Shown here: positions 54,922 through 64,000 of the stretch, piece by piece | Numbering within the stretch: position 1 is the first letter of the stretch | How the letters are laid out: the number at the start of each line of letters is the position of its first letter | Source of the DNA: Lasiosphaeris hirsuta | Lineage: Eukaryota; Ascomycota; Sordariomycetes; Sordariales; Lasiosphaeriaceae | Length of the DNA stretch: 64,000 bases | Direction of reading: 5' to 3' | Assembly: GCA_030549175.1 (NCBI GenBank) | Contig: JAUKUA010000001.1 | Span: forward strand, 5,580,001-5,644,000 | Position numbers and translations under genes: made by a program | Notes under the pieces: model-generated | Databases searched by the model: none | What the model saw: the letters and a program-made list of their open reading frames with translations, nothing else | Told to the model about the DNA's origin: nothing

Positions 54922-56778
54922 ATGGCGACCGGTGTCGATGCCAAACTGCTGAAAAGCACAAAATTTCCTCCTGAGTTCAACCAGAAGGTGGACATGCAAA
55001 AGGTCAACATTCAGGTCATGAAAAAGTGAGTTCCTACCCCAGACATACTCTAGTTGCCATTGGTTGCCAGACAATTGACCAGAAGGATTACATGCAGATG
55101 GATTGCCAGCACCGTCACAACAATTCTAGGAAACGAGGACGATGTGGTCATCGAGCTCATCTTCAACCTGATTGAAGGCGGTCGCTTCGTGAGTCTCTCT
55201 GTCGCCTGCCCCCCACCCACCACCACCTCCTGTCGCCTGCTAACTACGATACAATGGCACAGCCCGACATCAAGTCTCTACAAATTCAGCTGACCGGCTT
55301 TCTCGACAAAGATACTGCGACCTTCTGTAAGGACCTTTGGAAGCTCCTGCTCAGCGCCCAATCTAGCCCCCAGGGAGTCCCCAAAGAGCTGCTGGAGGCA
55401 AAGAAGCAGGAACTGCTTCAGGAAAAGGTAGTTGCAGATATTGCTTTGAGAATATTGCTGGCGGCATTAACTAATTACCGCTGTTGACAGATTGAAGCTG
55501 ATAAAGCTGCTGAAGAGGCTCGACAGAGGCGCGAAGAATTCGAGCGCCGCGACCGTGGCCGAGGTGGGCGAGGAGGTGGAAGGGGAGGCGACTCTTGGCG
55601 TGGACGTCGTGATGATCGTGATCGAGGTGGCTTCGGTCGCGGCGGTGGTCGGTCTCGCTCTCCACCCCGCTATCGTGACCGTGGTGGAGATAGGGGAGAT
55701 CGAGGGGACCGCGGAGGCCTTCGTGGGGGTTTGATGAGAGATACATATGTTCCGCGAGGAAGCCCCACGTTCCGACGCGGGGTTGGGGGACGTCAAGACG
55801 ATAGACGCCGGCGGTCTCGCACTCGATCTCCATCTGTGCGCTCAGGTTCCCCTCGAGGTCGCTCACGGAGTGCAAGCGATGATGGAAGCCGAGCCTCTAG
55901 CTTCCGTTCTCCTAGTCCACCGCCTCGTCGGCGTGGTGCAAGACCCCGGTCTCGGACCCTAACCCCTCCCAGAGACTCGCACAAGCGGAGGAGATCACCG
56001 CGGCGTGTTGCGGAACGTCGCGCCCGATCTCGCTCCGACTCTCGGTCTCGGTCTCGGTCTCGGTCACGGTCCCGTTCTGTCTCGTCAGATGGTGGTTCGC
56101 CGTCGCGTAAGCGCCGTCGCTATTCCACATCTCGCAGCCGCAGCCGTAGCCACAGTCGCAGCCACAGCCGTAGCCGCAGCAGAAGCCGCAGCAGAAGCCG
56201 CAGCCGCAGTGTAACAAGAGCTCGGAAAGCACGACGCAGCCTCTCTCGGTCCTCGTCGCTGTCGAAATCGTCTCGGTATTCTCGGTCTCTCAGTCGAACT
56301 CCGCCACGACGATCTAGACGTGATAGCCGGAGCGCTTCCCCGGGTAGAAAGAGACGTCGAGGCAAGGGCCGGAGTCGCAGTAGGAGCCCGTCCACTGCCC
56401 GCAAGGGACGGCGCCGCCTTTCACGTGGCGACTCGCGCGGTCCACCCAGACGTGGTAAAGAGGGCTCGAGGAGTCCGGCCGGACGAAAACGAAAACTATC
56501 CGTTGCATCTTCGTACTCTTCCGCACGGAGCAGATCAGCTGATGGTTCAGGCGCTGAAGATAGACCTCGATCTTCCCGTGATGGCCCCGCGACATCTGCT
56601 GATACACTGGTAAGTCCGTTGACCCGGACGGACTTGGTTGAAGCTGGACCATGACTGATGGCGTCTCTAGGATGCTAGACGAGCCAACGAGCTGCGAGAG
56701 AGAGAGCTCAAGGAGAGAATTAAGAAGATGAGATCCTCACAGAGTGGCCCTAGCGATGTTGAGGCTAACCGTCCTTGA
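54922..56778 (+). CDS. PWI-domain and RS-rich splicing coactivator (SRRM1/SRm160-like)
   Basis: Five exons: 54922-55025, 55098-55188, 55263-55427, 55491-56609 and 56671-56778 (528 aa). The PWI domain covers about residues 15-120: KFPPEFNQKVDMQKVNIQVM, KKWIASTVTTIL, VVIELIFNLIEG, PDIKSLQIQLTGFLDKDTAT, FCKDLWKLLLSAQ. An RGG segment follows (GRGGRGGGRGGDSWRGRR). Then comes a long Arg/Ser domain with many RS dipeptides (about 200-470), coded by CGC-AGC and CGG-TCT arrays near 56040-56215. The last exon gives a short charged helix (RRANELRERELKERIKKMRS). SRRM1 links splicing factors and the exon-junction complex and binds nucleic acid through PWI. Its role in this organism is inferred. Confidence 0.93.
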
Positions 56779-57319
56779 AGATTTGCCAATAATCCGAGAC
56801 ATAAAAATCACCACACCGGTGACTCTCTACATTGCAACATTACTGCGTGGGGGATCTTTGGTTTGGGCGAGGGTGTGTGAGGCCAGTCACCAACATCTTC
56901 CCGTCCGTGAGCACATTCTCAGGGCTTCAAATATTTGAGTAAAGCCAACGCTAAGCGTCTGTAATGAAAAATAAAATGCGGGTTTCTCTCAAACCGGCGG
57001 TGCTGTGCCATTTCCATATCTCGTAATATGCTGTACGTGTGGCTAGCTGTGTGTAGATAGATGACACTATGCGCCTCCAGTTCATTGATTTTGGGGCGTT
57101 TTGTTCCCTGATTGGCTACCGGAGGGTATGTCAACAGGAAAATAGAGCTAGGGCCGTGCGTTGCCAGCCAAAGTCCAGGCCCTCCTTGTCTCAGCGACCG
57201 AAGCAATCCGAGTCCCTTACAACCCTGCCGGAACCCACGACGCGGGCAGCAGTAACATCACTACGGCTCCAAGCCAAGACGACAACATCAGCACCAAAGA
57301 CAACGTTTCCAGGGATAAT
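56779..57319. other. intergenic region
   Basis: 3' flank of the PWI gene and promoter/leader of EAF6. The EAF6 frame stays open upstream of its ATG (to about 57161) without another ATG. No other gene seen. Confidence 0.5.
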
Positions 57320-58084
57320 ATGGCCGAGAACGCCACCCCAAAGCCGGCTGGCGCAGGCGCCAACGACACGGCCGCTGCGGGGATCCCATTCTACGAAAAG
57401 CAAAGACAGCATCTGAAGGAACTCATCGCAAGGAAACGTGCGCTTGAGAAGCGTATTGTCAGTCCGCTTTTGGCTCTTGCGCGACCAGGTCGCGGTGGTT
57501 TGAGGCGCAGCTAACAACGAACGGCGCAGGCAACACAAGAAGATTCGATCTACTCCAAGGAAACCGAATATCTCGAAACGACTCCGAGCGGCAATATAAT
57601 CACCGGCTTCGACAACTACACCAAAGGCACAAGCACGGCGGCCGCGCAGCGGCGCAAGACAGGCCTGACGGACGCCAACCGAGTATTTTCGCGCAGCTCC
57701 ATCTCGTACAATCCCAGCCACGTATGCCCCCCTCCAGTCCACCACCTCCTCCGGCTGAAATTAACATTGTTCACGAAACAGCAGGACGCCCAAACACCCG
57801 CATCTTCACACTCCACACCTGCCTCGCACGCTCCGACGCCGTTATCGACGTCCTTTGCGAACAGCACCAAAGACAAGGACGCCGTCGGATCCGGGGCGCC
57901 TACGCCCACATCGGCGACGGCCAGCAAGGCTGGCGGCACGTCTAAAAAGAGCAAGAAAAGTACGGCTGCCGCGGCCGCGGCGACTGCTGCTGCGGCTTCG
58001 GCTGCTGGGGGCGGGGATGATAGCGAAACAGATTCCAAGGAAGCGAAGAAGGTCAGGACTAATTTCGGGGCGGTGAGGAAGTGA
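57320..58084 (+). CDS. EAF6: NuA4/NuA3 histone acetyltransferase subunit EAF6
   Basis: Three exons: 57320-57457, 57530-57721 and 57782-58084 (210 aa). The join of exons 1 and 2 gives a helix FYEKQRQHLKELIARKRALE followed by KRIATQEDSIYSKETEYLE, the coiled coil that holds Eaf6 in its complexes. It continues into the conserved TTPSGNIITGFDNYTKG and RVFSRSSISYNPS. Exon 3 is a low-complexity tail rich in Ser, Thr and Ala (poly-Ala near 58000), ending in KKVRTNFGAVRK. The third-exon acceptor is CAGCAG (57779-57784), so a one-Gln-shorter form is equally possible. EAF6 is a small scaffold subunit that supports acetylation of histones H4, H2A and H3. Confidence 0.95.
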
Positions 58085-59266
58085 CGAGCTGGGCGCTGGA
58101 GAGGGGCACTGTGCTGGTGGCGTTTATACACGGGTGGTCTGCGGTTGAGCAGAGGGGAGTTCGGGTGGCAGGGGTTTGATCTATGGAGGTTTGGGTTTCT
58201 CTGAAAACTGGTATGGGCATCTCTCCGTGAGTTGGCAGTGTATGCAAAATGCTGGTTTTGCTAACCTTGTTTTAGGGCATGGTAGCGTACTATTTGAAAT
58301 TATCTCTGCTTACCGTGGGGGGGGGGGGGGTTACATTCGTTGCCTGTACGTTAGGCATTTCTGCCATCATACAGATTAGACGACAGTGAACTTCCATTAT
58401 AGGTCGGAATAGCTCACATGCTAATCCTAGCCTCGGAGATAGTGGTGTGTGCGTAAATGCCCCTTGGGGGGAAACGAGGCTTGCATCAGCGCATGATGGA
58501 TTGAAGACGGCCTCGGCCTTTGTCATCGGCCAAGAAAGGATATCATCAGTGACAAGAGCCACTAACTAACCATTGTCAGTTGGGTCTGAGGAGAGGCGTC
58601 GTGGAGCAAATGCAACTGGTTGGTGGCGGCTCACACACGCCGCGGGGATTTGGCTCTCTAAGTGGAGGGCTGAGCTCCCAGCTAGACGCCTGCATATATA
58701 AACCTCGTCTCCATTGTACCTGGCCGAGAGCTTGTTGTAGAAGGGGCTTGAATAAAGAACCAGAATATGCCCATACTCGGGAGTTCAAAGTCATCGAATA
58801 CATTAGGTTACCAAACAGCACTACAAACCAGCTTGGGCGGCGACCTCAAGGCCACCAACGTATTACCGACCCCCGTCCTTGCATCGAGCTCTCCCAGGCC
58901 GGGAATATATAGGATGCAGCAACAATAAGAAACGAGGACAGCGGGAGGCGATGGCCGGACAACAGGCAATGCTGCGTATGCAGACGTCTGCGCCCAACTA
59001 TTGGGTGTGGTTGGTAGCATTTAGTATCAACGGCACCTGGTGCGGGGTTGTTCTGACTCCTCTACTGTGCATGTTTAGTGGTGGGCTCCTGTGCCCCTCT
59101 CTGCCGCTCTCTCCCCGCGTTGAGCTGGCGGTTGAGCTGTGCTATATGTGCCGTGCTTCGGCATCCGCGTCTGAGCTTCACCTCGGCCACTTCGAAGCTG
59201 TGGAAGTGTCTCACCCGCAATACACAAGATTCACACATCGATTCAGGAACGGCAGGAAGGAACGAG
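58085..59266. other. intergenic region
   Basis: 3' flank of EAF6 and promoter/leader of the DPP5-like gene. A 14-G run is at 58317-58330. Open frames upstream of 59267 contain no ATG in the coding frame. No other gene seen. Confidence 0.45.
58317..58330. repeat. 14-nt poly-G run
   Basis: Uninterrupted G tract about 230 bp downstream of the EAF6 stop codon. Confidence 0.88.
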
Positions 59267-61651
59267 ATGACTCTGAAGGCGACCAAGTTTACACCCGAGG
59301 TGCTGCTCACAGCGCCCCGTCGGTCCGCCGCACTGCCGAGTCCTGATGGCACTCGAGCATTGTTTACAGTGTCGACCTATTCTTTCGAGCAACACAAGAA
59401 GACGTCTCAAATCCGGGTGCTTGACATTGCCTCGGGCCAGTCGACGCTTCTGGTTGAGGACTTGAACTCCAGCGAGCCGAATTGGCTCAGTGACGATGAG
59501 TTCCTCTACCTAAAGAACGGCGACAAGGGCGCCACCAGTATCTTTGTGGGCAGTGTATCCGAGTCAAGCGCCTCATCGTAAGTTCCCATTTTGAGCTCAA
59601 GCCGGGTCTTTCGCTGAGATGGGACATCTCGCTCCCCCCTCCCCTATCCACAGCCACTACGAGGTTAGCTCTGTCAATGGCGGCATATCCAATGTCAAAG
59701 TCAAGAAGCTCCCCAACGGTACCACGGCCCTGGCAGTCTCAGCCTTGGCAACCCCCGACGGCGAGCTCGCCAACCCCGATGCCGAGAAGAAGCCGTATTC
59801 CAGCGCAAAGATCTACACTAGTCTTTTCGTCCGCCACTGGGATTCATGGGTCACCGAGAACAGTAGTTCCATCTGGTATGCCGCACTGGAGAAGCGTGAT
59901 GGCAAATATTTCCTTGGCGGTAAGGGGCTCGTGAACGCCCTAGCCGGGACCAAGCTTTCATCCCCGGTCCCGCCCTTCGGAGGCACTGGCGATTTTGATA
60001 TTGGCCCCTTGGGTCTGGTCTTTGTGGCCAAAGACCCAGAGCTCAACCCGGCCATTTACACCAAAACGGATTTGTACTTCATACCCCTTACCACCTTCAC
60101 CGAAGCCAAGCCACCATCGCCCAAGATCGTCGCCACTCCCGGCCTTCACGGCTACACCAGTAGCCCGGTTTTCTCACATGGCGGTCGCAAGGTGGCCTTC
60201 GCCCGCATGCGGAGCAAGCAGTATGAGAGTGACAAGCCGCGTCTTCTGCTGCTTCCCGATGTCGATGACGTGAGCAAGGTCGAGGAGTTCTATGCAACCC
60301 ACAACGGAGAAGGTGGATGGGATGCTCGTCCCGAAACTATCGTCTGGAGCGCCGATGACTCAACGCTGTATGTGACCGCCGAGAAAGAGGCGCGTAGCCT
60401 GGTGTGGGAATTTCCAGCGAGTCCGGCTGACGCCAAAGAGCTCCCTGCCGCCGTCAAGGCTGTCGAAGGCAGTGTTGGTGACTTCCGCTTGCTCTCTGAC
60501 TCTTCATCGAAGCTTTTCGTAACAAGCACCTCTCTTATCGACAACAGTTGCTACAGTGTCGTGGACCCCTCCCACAACACCGCCGCCATTGTTTCGTCCA
60601 ACTCGAAGCAGGGCAAGACGTTTGGTCTGTCGCGCTCTAGCGTTGGAGAGATCCGCTTCAAAGGTGCCGGCGAGTATGAGGTCCACGCGCTTGTGATGCG
60701 GCCGTCCAACTTCGACCACAGCAAGAAGTACCCACTGGCTTTCCTGATTCATGGTGGCCCACAAGGGGCTTGGGCTGATAGCTGGAGCACGCGGTGGAAT
60801 CCGGCCATCTTTGCCGAGCAGGGTTATGTAGTTGTCAGCCCTAACCCGACGGGGAGCACGGGATACGGGATGGCGCTCCAGGACGGCATCAAGGGCGAGT
60901 GGGGAGGAAGACCCTACAACGACCTTGTGAACTGCTTTGAGTACATTGCAGACAATCTCCCGTATGTTGATACAGAGAGGGCGGTAGCGCTGGGAGCCAG
61001 CTATGGTGGATACATGATCAGTAGGTGCCACCATTCCAAGAAATCGGTTCAGGTGTACTAACCAGTGTGATAGACTGGATCCAGGGTCACCCTCTCGGTC
61101 GCAAATTCAAGGCCCTAGTCTGCCACGACGGTGTTTACAGCACCCTCAACCAGTACAGCAGCGAAGAGCTGTTTTTCCCAATTCATGACTTCGAGGGGAC
61201 TATTTATGAGAATCGCGAAGGCTATGAGAAGTGGGACCCTGCTCAACATATCAACTCGTGGGCAACGCCTCAGTTGGTAGGTTAGCTGCAAACACGGCTC
61301 GACGCTTTATGCTGACATGGCGCCAGATCATCCATAGCGAGCTTGACTACCGCCTCCCCATCACAGAGGGCTTGGCTCCTTTCAATGTCCTGCAGTCCAA
61401 AGGAATTCCGAGCAAGCTGCTCATGTTCCCCGACGAGAATCACGTCAGTATCTCTGAATTGGCATAAAAACTTCTTCCTCTCCAAGCTTATTAATTTACT
61501 AACACCACTTCAATCAATGCAGTGGGTTTTGAAACCGGAGAACTCCCTTGTCTGGCACCAGGTGGTATTGGAGTGGATCAACAAATACTCGGGCGTTGAT
61601 GACGAGTCAAAGGACATTGCAAAGGATGTAGATGCCTTGAAGGTAGAGTAA
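59267..61651 (+). CDS. dipeptidyl-peptidase 5-like serine peptidase (S9C), cytosolic form
   Basis: Five exons: 59267-59577, 59654-61020, 61074-61276, 61327-61443 and 61523-61651 (708 aa). The N-terminal part is the beta-propeller ([52 protein letters not shown]). The C-terminal alpha/beta hydrolase starts near residue 465 ([33 protein letters not shown]). The catalytic triad is Ser553 in GASYGGYM, Asp634 in SELDYR and His666 in DENHWV; the last two are brought into place by splicing. Prolyl oligopeptidase-like enzymes of this group cleave dipeptides or acyl-amino acids from peptide N-termini. Secreted DPP5 enzymes have signal peptides, whereas this one begins [14 protein letters not shown] with none, so an intracellular role is likely. 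Confidence 0.94.
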
Positions 61652-62469
61652 AGCAGGATGGATGGGGTGGGAGAATCGTAAAAGAGTATGAAACTGGTTC
61701 AAGGAGTCACGGCCAAAAAGGCAAAAGTGTATAGCTACAATTATTAGTACGAGAGCATATGAATACTTCAATGGACCCAGCACCGTTACTGTTTTCACGT
61801 ACCACAGCATTGCTCGTCCTCACCTTCGCATACTTTGATAGAGGGTTATCATTCTTTTCGACAACTTGTTTTCATACAGGTTGGCTGTATTTATCGTTCA
61901 TTGTTAACCCCAATAGAGAACCATGTCAGGTAGAGGGCATGTTTGCTAATGATTCAATGAACCAATGTGCTGTATGGACTACATAGGTACCTTTATCCTA
62001 CAGGTTGAACCTCACAGAAGAAAAACCAACAACATTCGGTGCCAGCAATACCCTACGGCAGGTAACAAAGCCCAAACATTTAACCCCTATTCCTCCCCTC
62101 CATCAAGATCGAAAAAAAAAGTATATCATCACCCAACCATTTCCTTCCGACCCGTAATTTTTGGTAGAAGAGAAAAAAGAACACGACCAAGAGACCCCAT
62201 GGTATAACCCCGTGTCTTTCCAGAGCGCCCAAAACGCCGCTTGATACTTTCGCGCAATCCGCTCAGCCAGCTGTTGGGCATGGCCACCGCAAACAAAAGC
62301 CGACAGTAAAACAAGACAACCGCAAAAAACATGAGTTGGCCCACGCCCGGGTATCCCGCCCGCCATCCACAAAAAGGTTTATGCTGTACAGAATGAGCCC
62401 TTTCCATCATCATTACTTTCCAGTCATGAACAAATACCAAGATAGACAGACACACCAAACCGACAGAGA
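61652..62469. other. convergent intergenic region
   Basis: The 3' flanks of the DPP5-like gene (+) and RAD21 (-). No gene or repeat recognised. Confidence 0.5.
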
Positions 62470-64000
62470 TTACGCTTCAACAGAGACTGTTGCAGCAGAC
62501 GCAATAGGCCGCTCGTGCTCATCCGTCTCCTGCTGTTGCTGTGCGATCTCACCGCCGGCCTCGCGCTCCGCCCAATCGCCCCATAGACCGCGCTTGCCCC
62601 GCACACGGATAGGCCCGCCAAGCGAACCCTCAGGCTGCTCGACCTTGATGGCGTCTTTGGTAGCAAGCACGAGGCATTCGAAGAACATTTTGGTTGCATC
62701 CGCCTTTGTTGTTGTTCGCTCAGGGAGTAGGTCCTGGAAAACAACAGTTGTCTTCTTGCGCTTGTCGGCGTTCGTGGCGGCATCGGGTCCAAAGAGTTCG
62801 CGGAGGATATGCACAGCGTGCTTGGTTCCTATCGAGACAGGGCCGCTGTCGGCTGGGTGCACCAGAGGAGCTGTGGTCTCATCAAAGTTGGGTGCTGGGC
62901 TGCTAACTCCAACGTCTCTTGATGGAGACCGGCCGGCCTCGCCGTCGTCGTGGAACACGACTTCATCCTCCTCTCCGGCAATTTCGAGTACGGTGCCGTC
63001 TGCAGCTACAGTCTGGTTGGATGGGACATCTTCTTCCACATGGAGTACTGTCTCATCTTCGGGAAGCTCAAGACGAGGCGATTTGGAGGCACCCTGTTCT
63101 TGGTCGCTATCCATATCGGCAATCCCACTGTCTCTCTTCCTTTTGAGCTCGTTTGGCCTGATGGCGCCAAGGGACAAAAGTCCCTTCAACTCGGGAGCCC
63201 ACCCATCACTGCGACCTTCGAGTAGAATGTTGTTGATGAAGCCACCATTCTTTTGCAGATCCATGAGACTGAGGAGGTACGGGTCGTGTGTCAAAAAGGC
63301 TTGCGGCTTAAGAATGTTGTCGCGCTTTGCCTGTTGCTCCTTGATGTGCGAGTTGGAAAGCATGGTCTGCTCATCTGGTTGGAGAAGCTTTCTCTTCTTC
63401 GCCCGCTGAGGGGCAATGATAGTTGAGTTTGTTGGATCGTCATTAGGCTCGTACATGTCGGTGTTCATGTGGCGGCTATATTCCATCTCGACTTCCTTTG
63501 CGAATTCCTCGTCAATATCGGACAGGGGAGACTCTGATATACGGGCTCGGCTCATATCAGGGATTGCTGGGACTGCAGAAACTGCCGGGGCGTCTGGGAG
63601 GACGGTACGGTCCTCAACGTCCATATGAAAGTCGTCATCACCCATCTGGATATCTCCCTCGTCGTCGGCGATCCGAACGCCATCCCCAAAATCGAGATCT
63701 AGACCTAAAGATGGTTCACGTGTGTTGCGATCCTTACTCGGACCACCGAGATCCATCTCGCTAAACATGTCATCCTCAATCGACCTAGCGGTAGGCGCAT
63801 CTCTCCCGAATTCCACGCTCTTATCCATGGACTTGGTTGCTGGTCTGTCGTCGATGTCGTTTCCAAAATCTAACTCTAGGTCGAGGTCGTCCATGTTTGC
63901 AAGAGCCAGCTCTTCCTCGTCCCTAGTAGTATCCTGGAGGAATTGGCTATTGGCAAAGTCTTCCTGTAGGTTGATATCGCGGTTGTTGGGACGCCCCTTA
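62470..64000 (-). CDS. RAD21: cohesin kleisin subunit RAD21/SCC1 (5' end beyond the window)
   Basis: The minus-strand frame is open from the right edge (64000) to the stop at 62470, so about 509 residues of the C-terminal part are present and the N-terminal Smc3-binding domain lies outside. The frame continues above Met at 63894 as GRPNNRDINLQEDFANSQFL, as in family members. The middle is acidic with DLDLELDFG and MGDDDFHMDVEDR, and a basic AKKRKLLQPDEQTMLSNSHI region that follows the linker. The C-terminal winged helix that binds Smc1 is recognisable: HAVHILRELFGPDAA, TKADATKMFFECLVLATKDA, IRVRGKRGLWGDW. Cohesin holds sister chromatids together and extrudes loops. Mitotic RAD21 fits better than meiotic REC8, but the N-terminus is needed to be sure. 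Confidence 0.93.
   Translation of the reverse strand, partial: KGRPNNRDINLQEDFANSQFLQDTTRDEEELALANMDDLDLELDFGNDIDDRPATKSMDKSVEFGRDAPTARSIEDDMFSEMDLGGPSKDRNTREPSLGLDLDFGDGVRIADDEGDIQMGDDDFHMDVEDRTVLPDAPAVSAVPAIPDMSRARISESPLSDIDEEFAKEVEMEYSRHMNTDMYEPNDDPTNSTIIAPQRAKKRKLLQPDEQTMLSNSHIKEQQAKRDNILKPQAFLTHDPYLLSLMDLQKNGGFINNILLEGRSDGWAPELKGLLSLGAIRPNELKRKRDSGIADMDSDQEQGASKSPRLELPEDETVLHVEEDVPSNQTVAADGTVLEIAGEEDEVVFHDDGEAGRSPSRDVGVSSPAPNFDETTAPLVHPADSGPVSIGTKHAVHILRELFGPDAATNADKRKKTTVVFQDLLPERTTTKADATKMFFECLVLATKDAIKVEQPEGSLGGPIRVRGKRGLWGDWAEREAGGEIAQQQQETDEHERPIASAATVSVEA

Noticed and set aside
54167..54961. 264-codon minus-strand open frame
   Set aside because: It overlaps the start of the PWI gene on the opposite strand, has no recognisable domain, and has non-coding composition.

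Overview
The window is nuclear DNA from a filamentous ascomycete, most likely one of the Sordariomycetes (possibly Sordariales). The evidence is intron style and gene content. Introns are short (about 48-150 nt), GT..AG, with CTAAC/CTGAC-like branch sites. The proteins are fungal versions of housekeeping families: an NFX1-type FAP1, BEM46, ERD1, PEX10, RRP46, EAF6, a Rad21 kleisin and a fungal homeodomain factor. Genes lie on both strands with no operons. I see no rRNA, convincing tRNA, CRISPR, intact transposon or secondary-metabolite cluster.

Layout. 0-9 kb: three + strand genes (ELMO/CED-12 protein, GRF zinc-finger protein, homeodomain protein). 9.8-16.2 kb: NAD kinase and exosome subunit RRP46 on the minus strand, separated by 3.5 kb without a recognisable gene. 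16.5-21.3 kb: PTPA phosphatase activator (+), divergent from RRP46, then a Thr/Ser-rich secreted protein and a Ser/Pro-rich protein (both minus). 23.6-28.4 kb: the decayed remains of a full-size ABCA-type ABC transporter with in-frame stops and several frame slips. 29.2-35 kb: FAP1 (+) converging on BEM46 (-). 35-37.8 kb: a 2.75 kb gene-free stretch. 37.8-43.6 kb: LYAR-type zinc-finger protein (+), PEX10 (-), ERD1 (+). 44.6-52.2 kb: a Ser-rich unknown, a Nudix CoA pyrophosphatase with a PTS1 tail, a Ctr2-type copper transporter, BNA1 and a mitochondrial FAH-family enzyme. 53.4-64 kb: a small coiled-coil protein, a PWI/RS splicing coactivator, EAF6, a cytosolic dipeptidyl-peptidase 5-like enzyme, and the 3' part of RAD21, which runs off the right edge.

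Most genes are unrelated housekeeping functions. Loose themes are RNA metabolism (RRP46, the PWI/RS protein), chromatin and chromosomes (EAF6, RAD21), peroxisomes (PEX10, Nudix protein with C-terminal SKM) and NAD metabolism (BNA1, NAD kinase). I rebuilt exon structures by hand from reading frame, splice sites and recalled family patterns; all joins listed keep the frame. The most notable observations are the inactivated ABCA transporter, a probable non-canonical GC-AG intron that cuts the Nudix box, and frequent long homopolymer tracts that avoid intact coding sequence. I found no convincing new multi-gene system.
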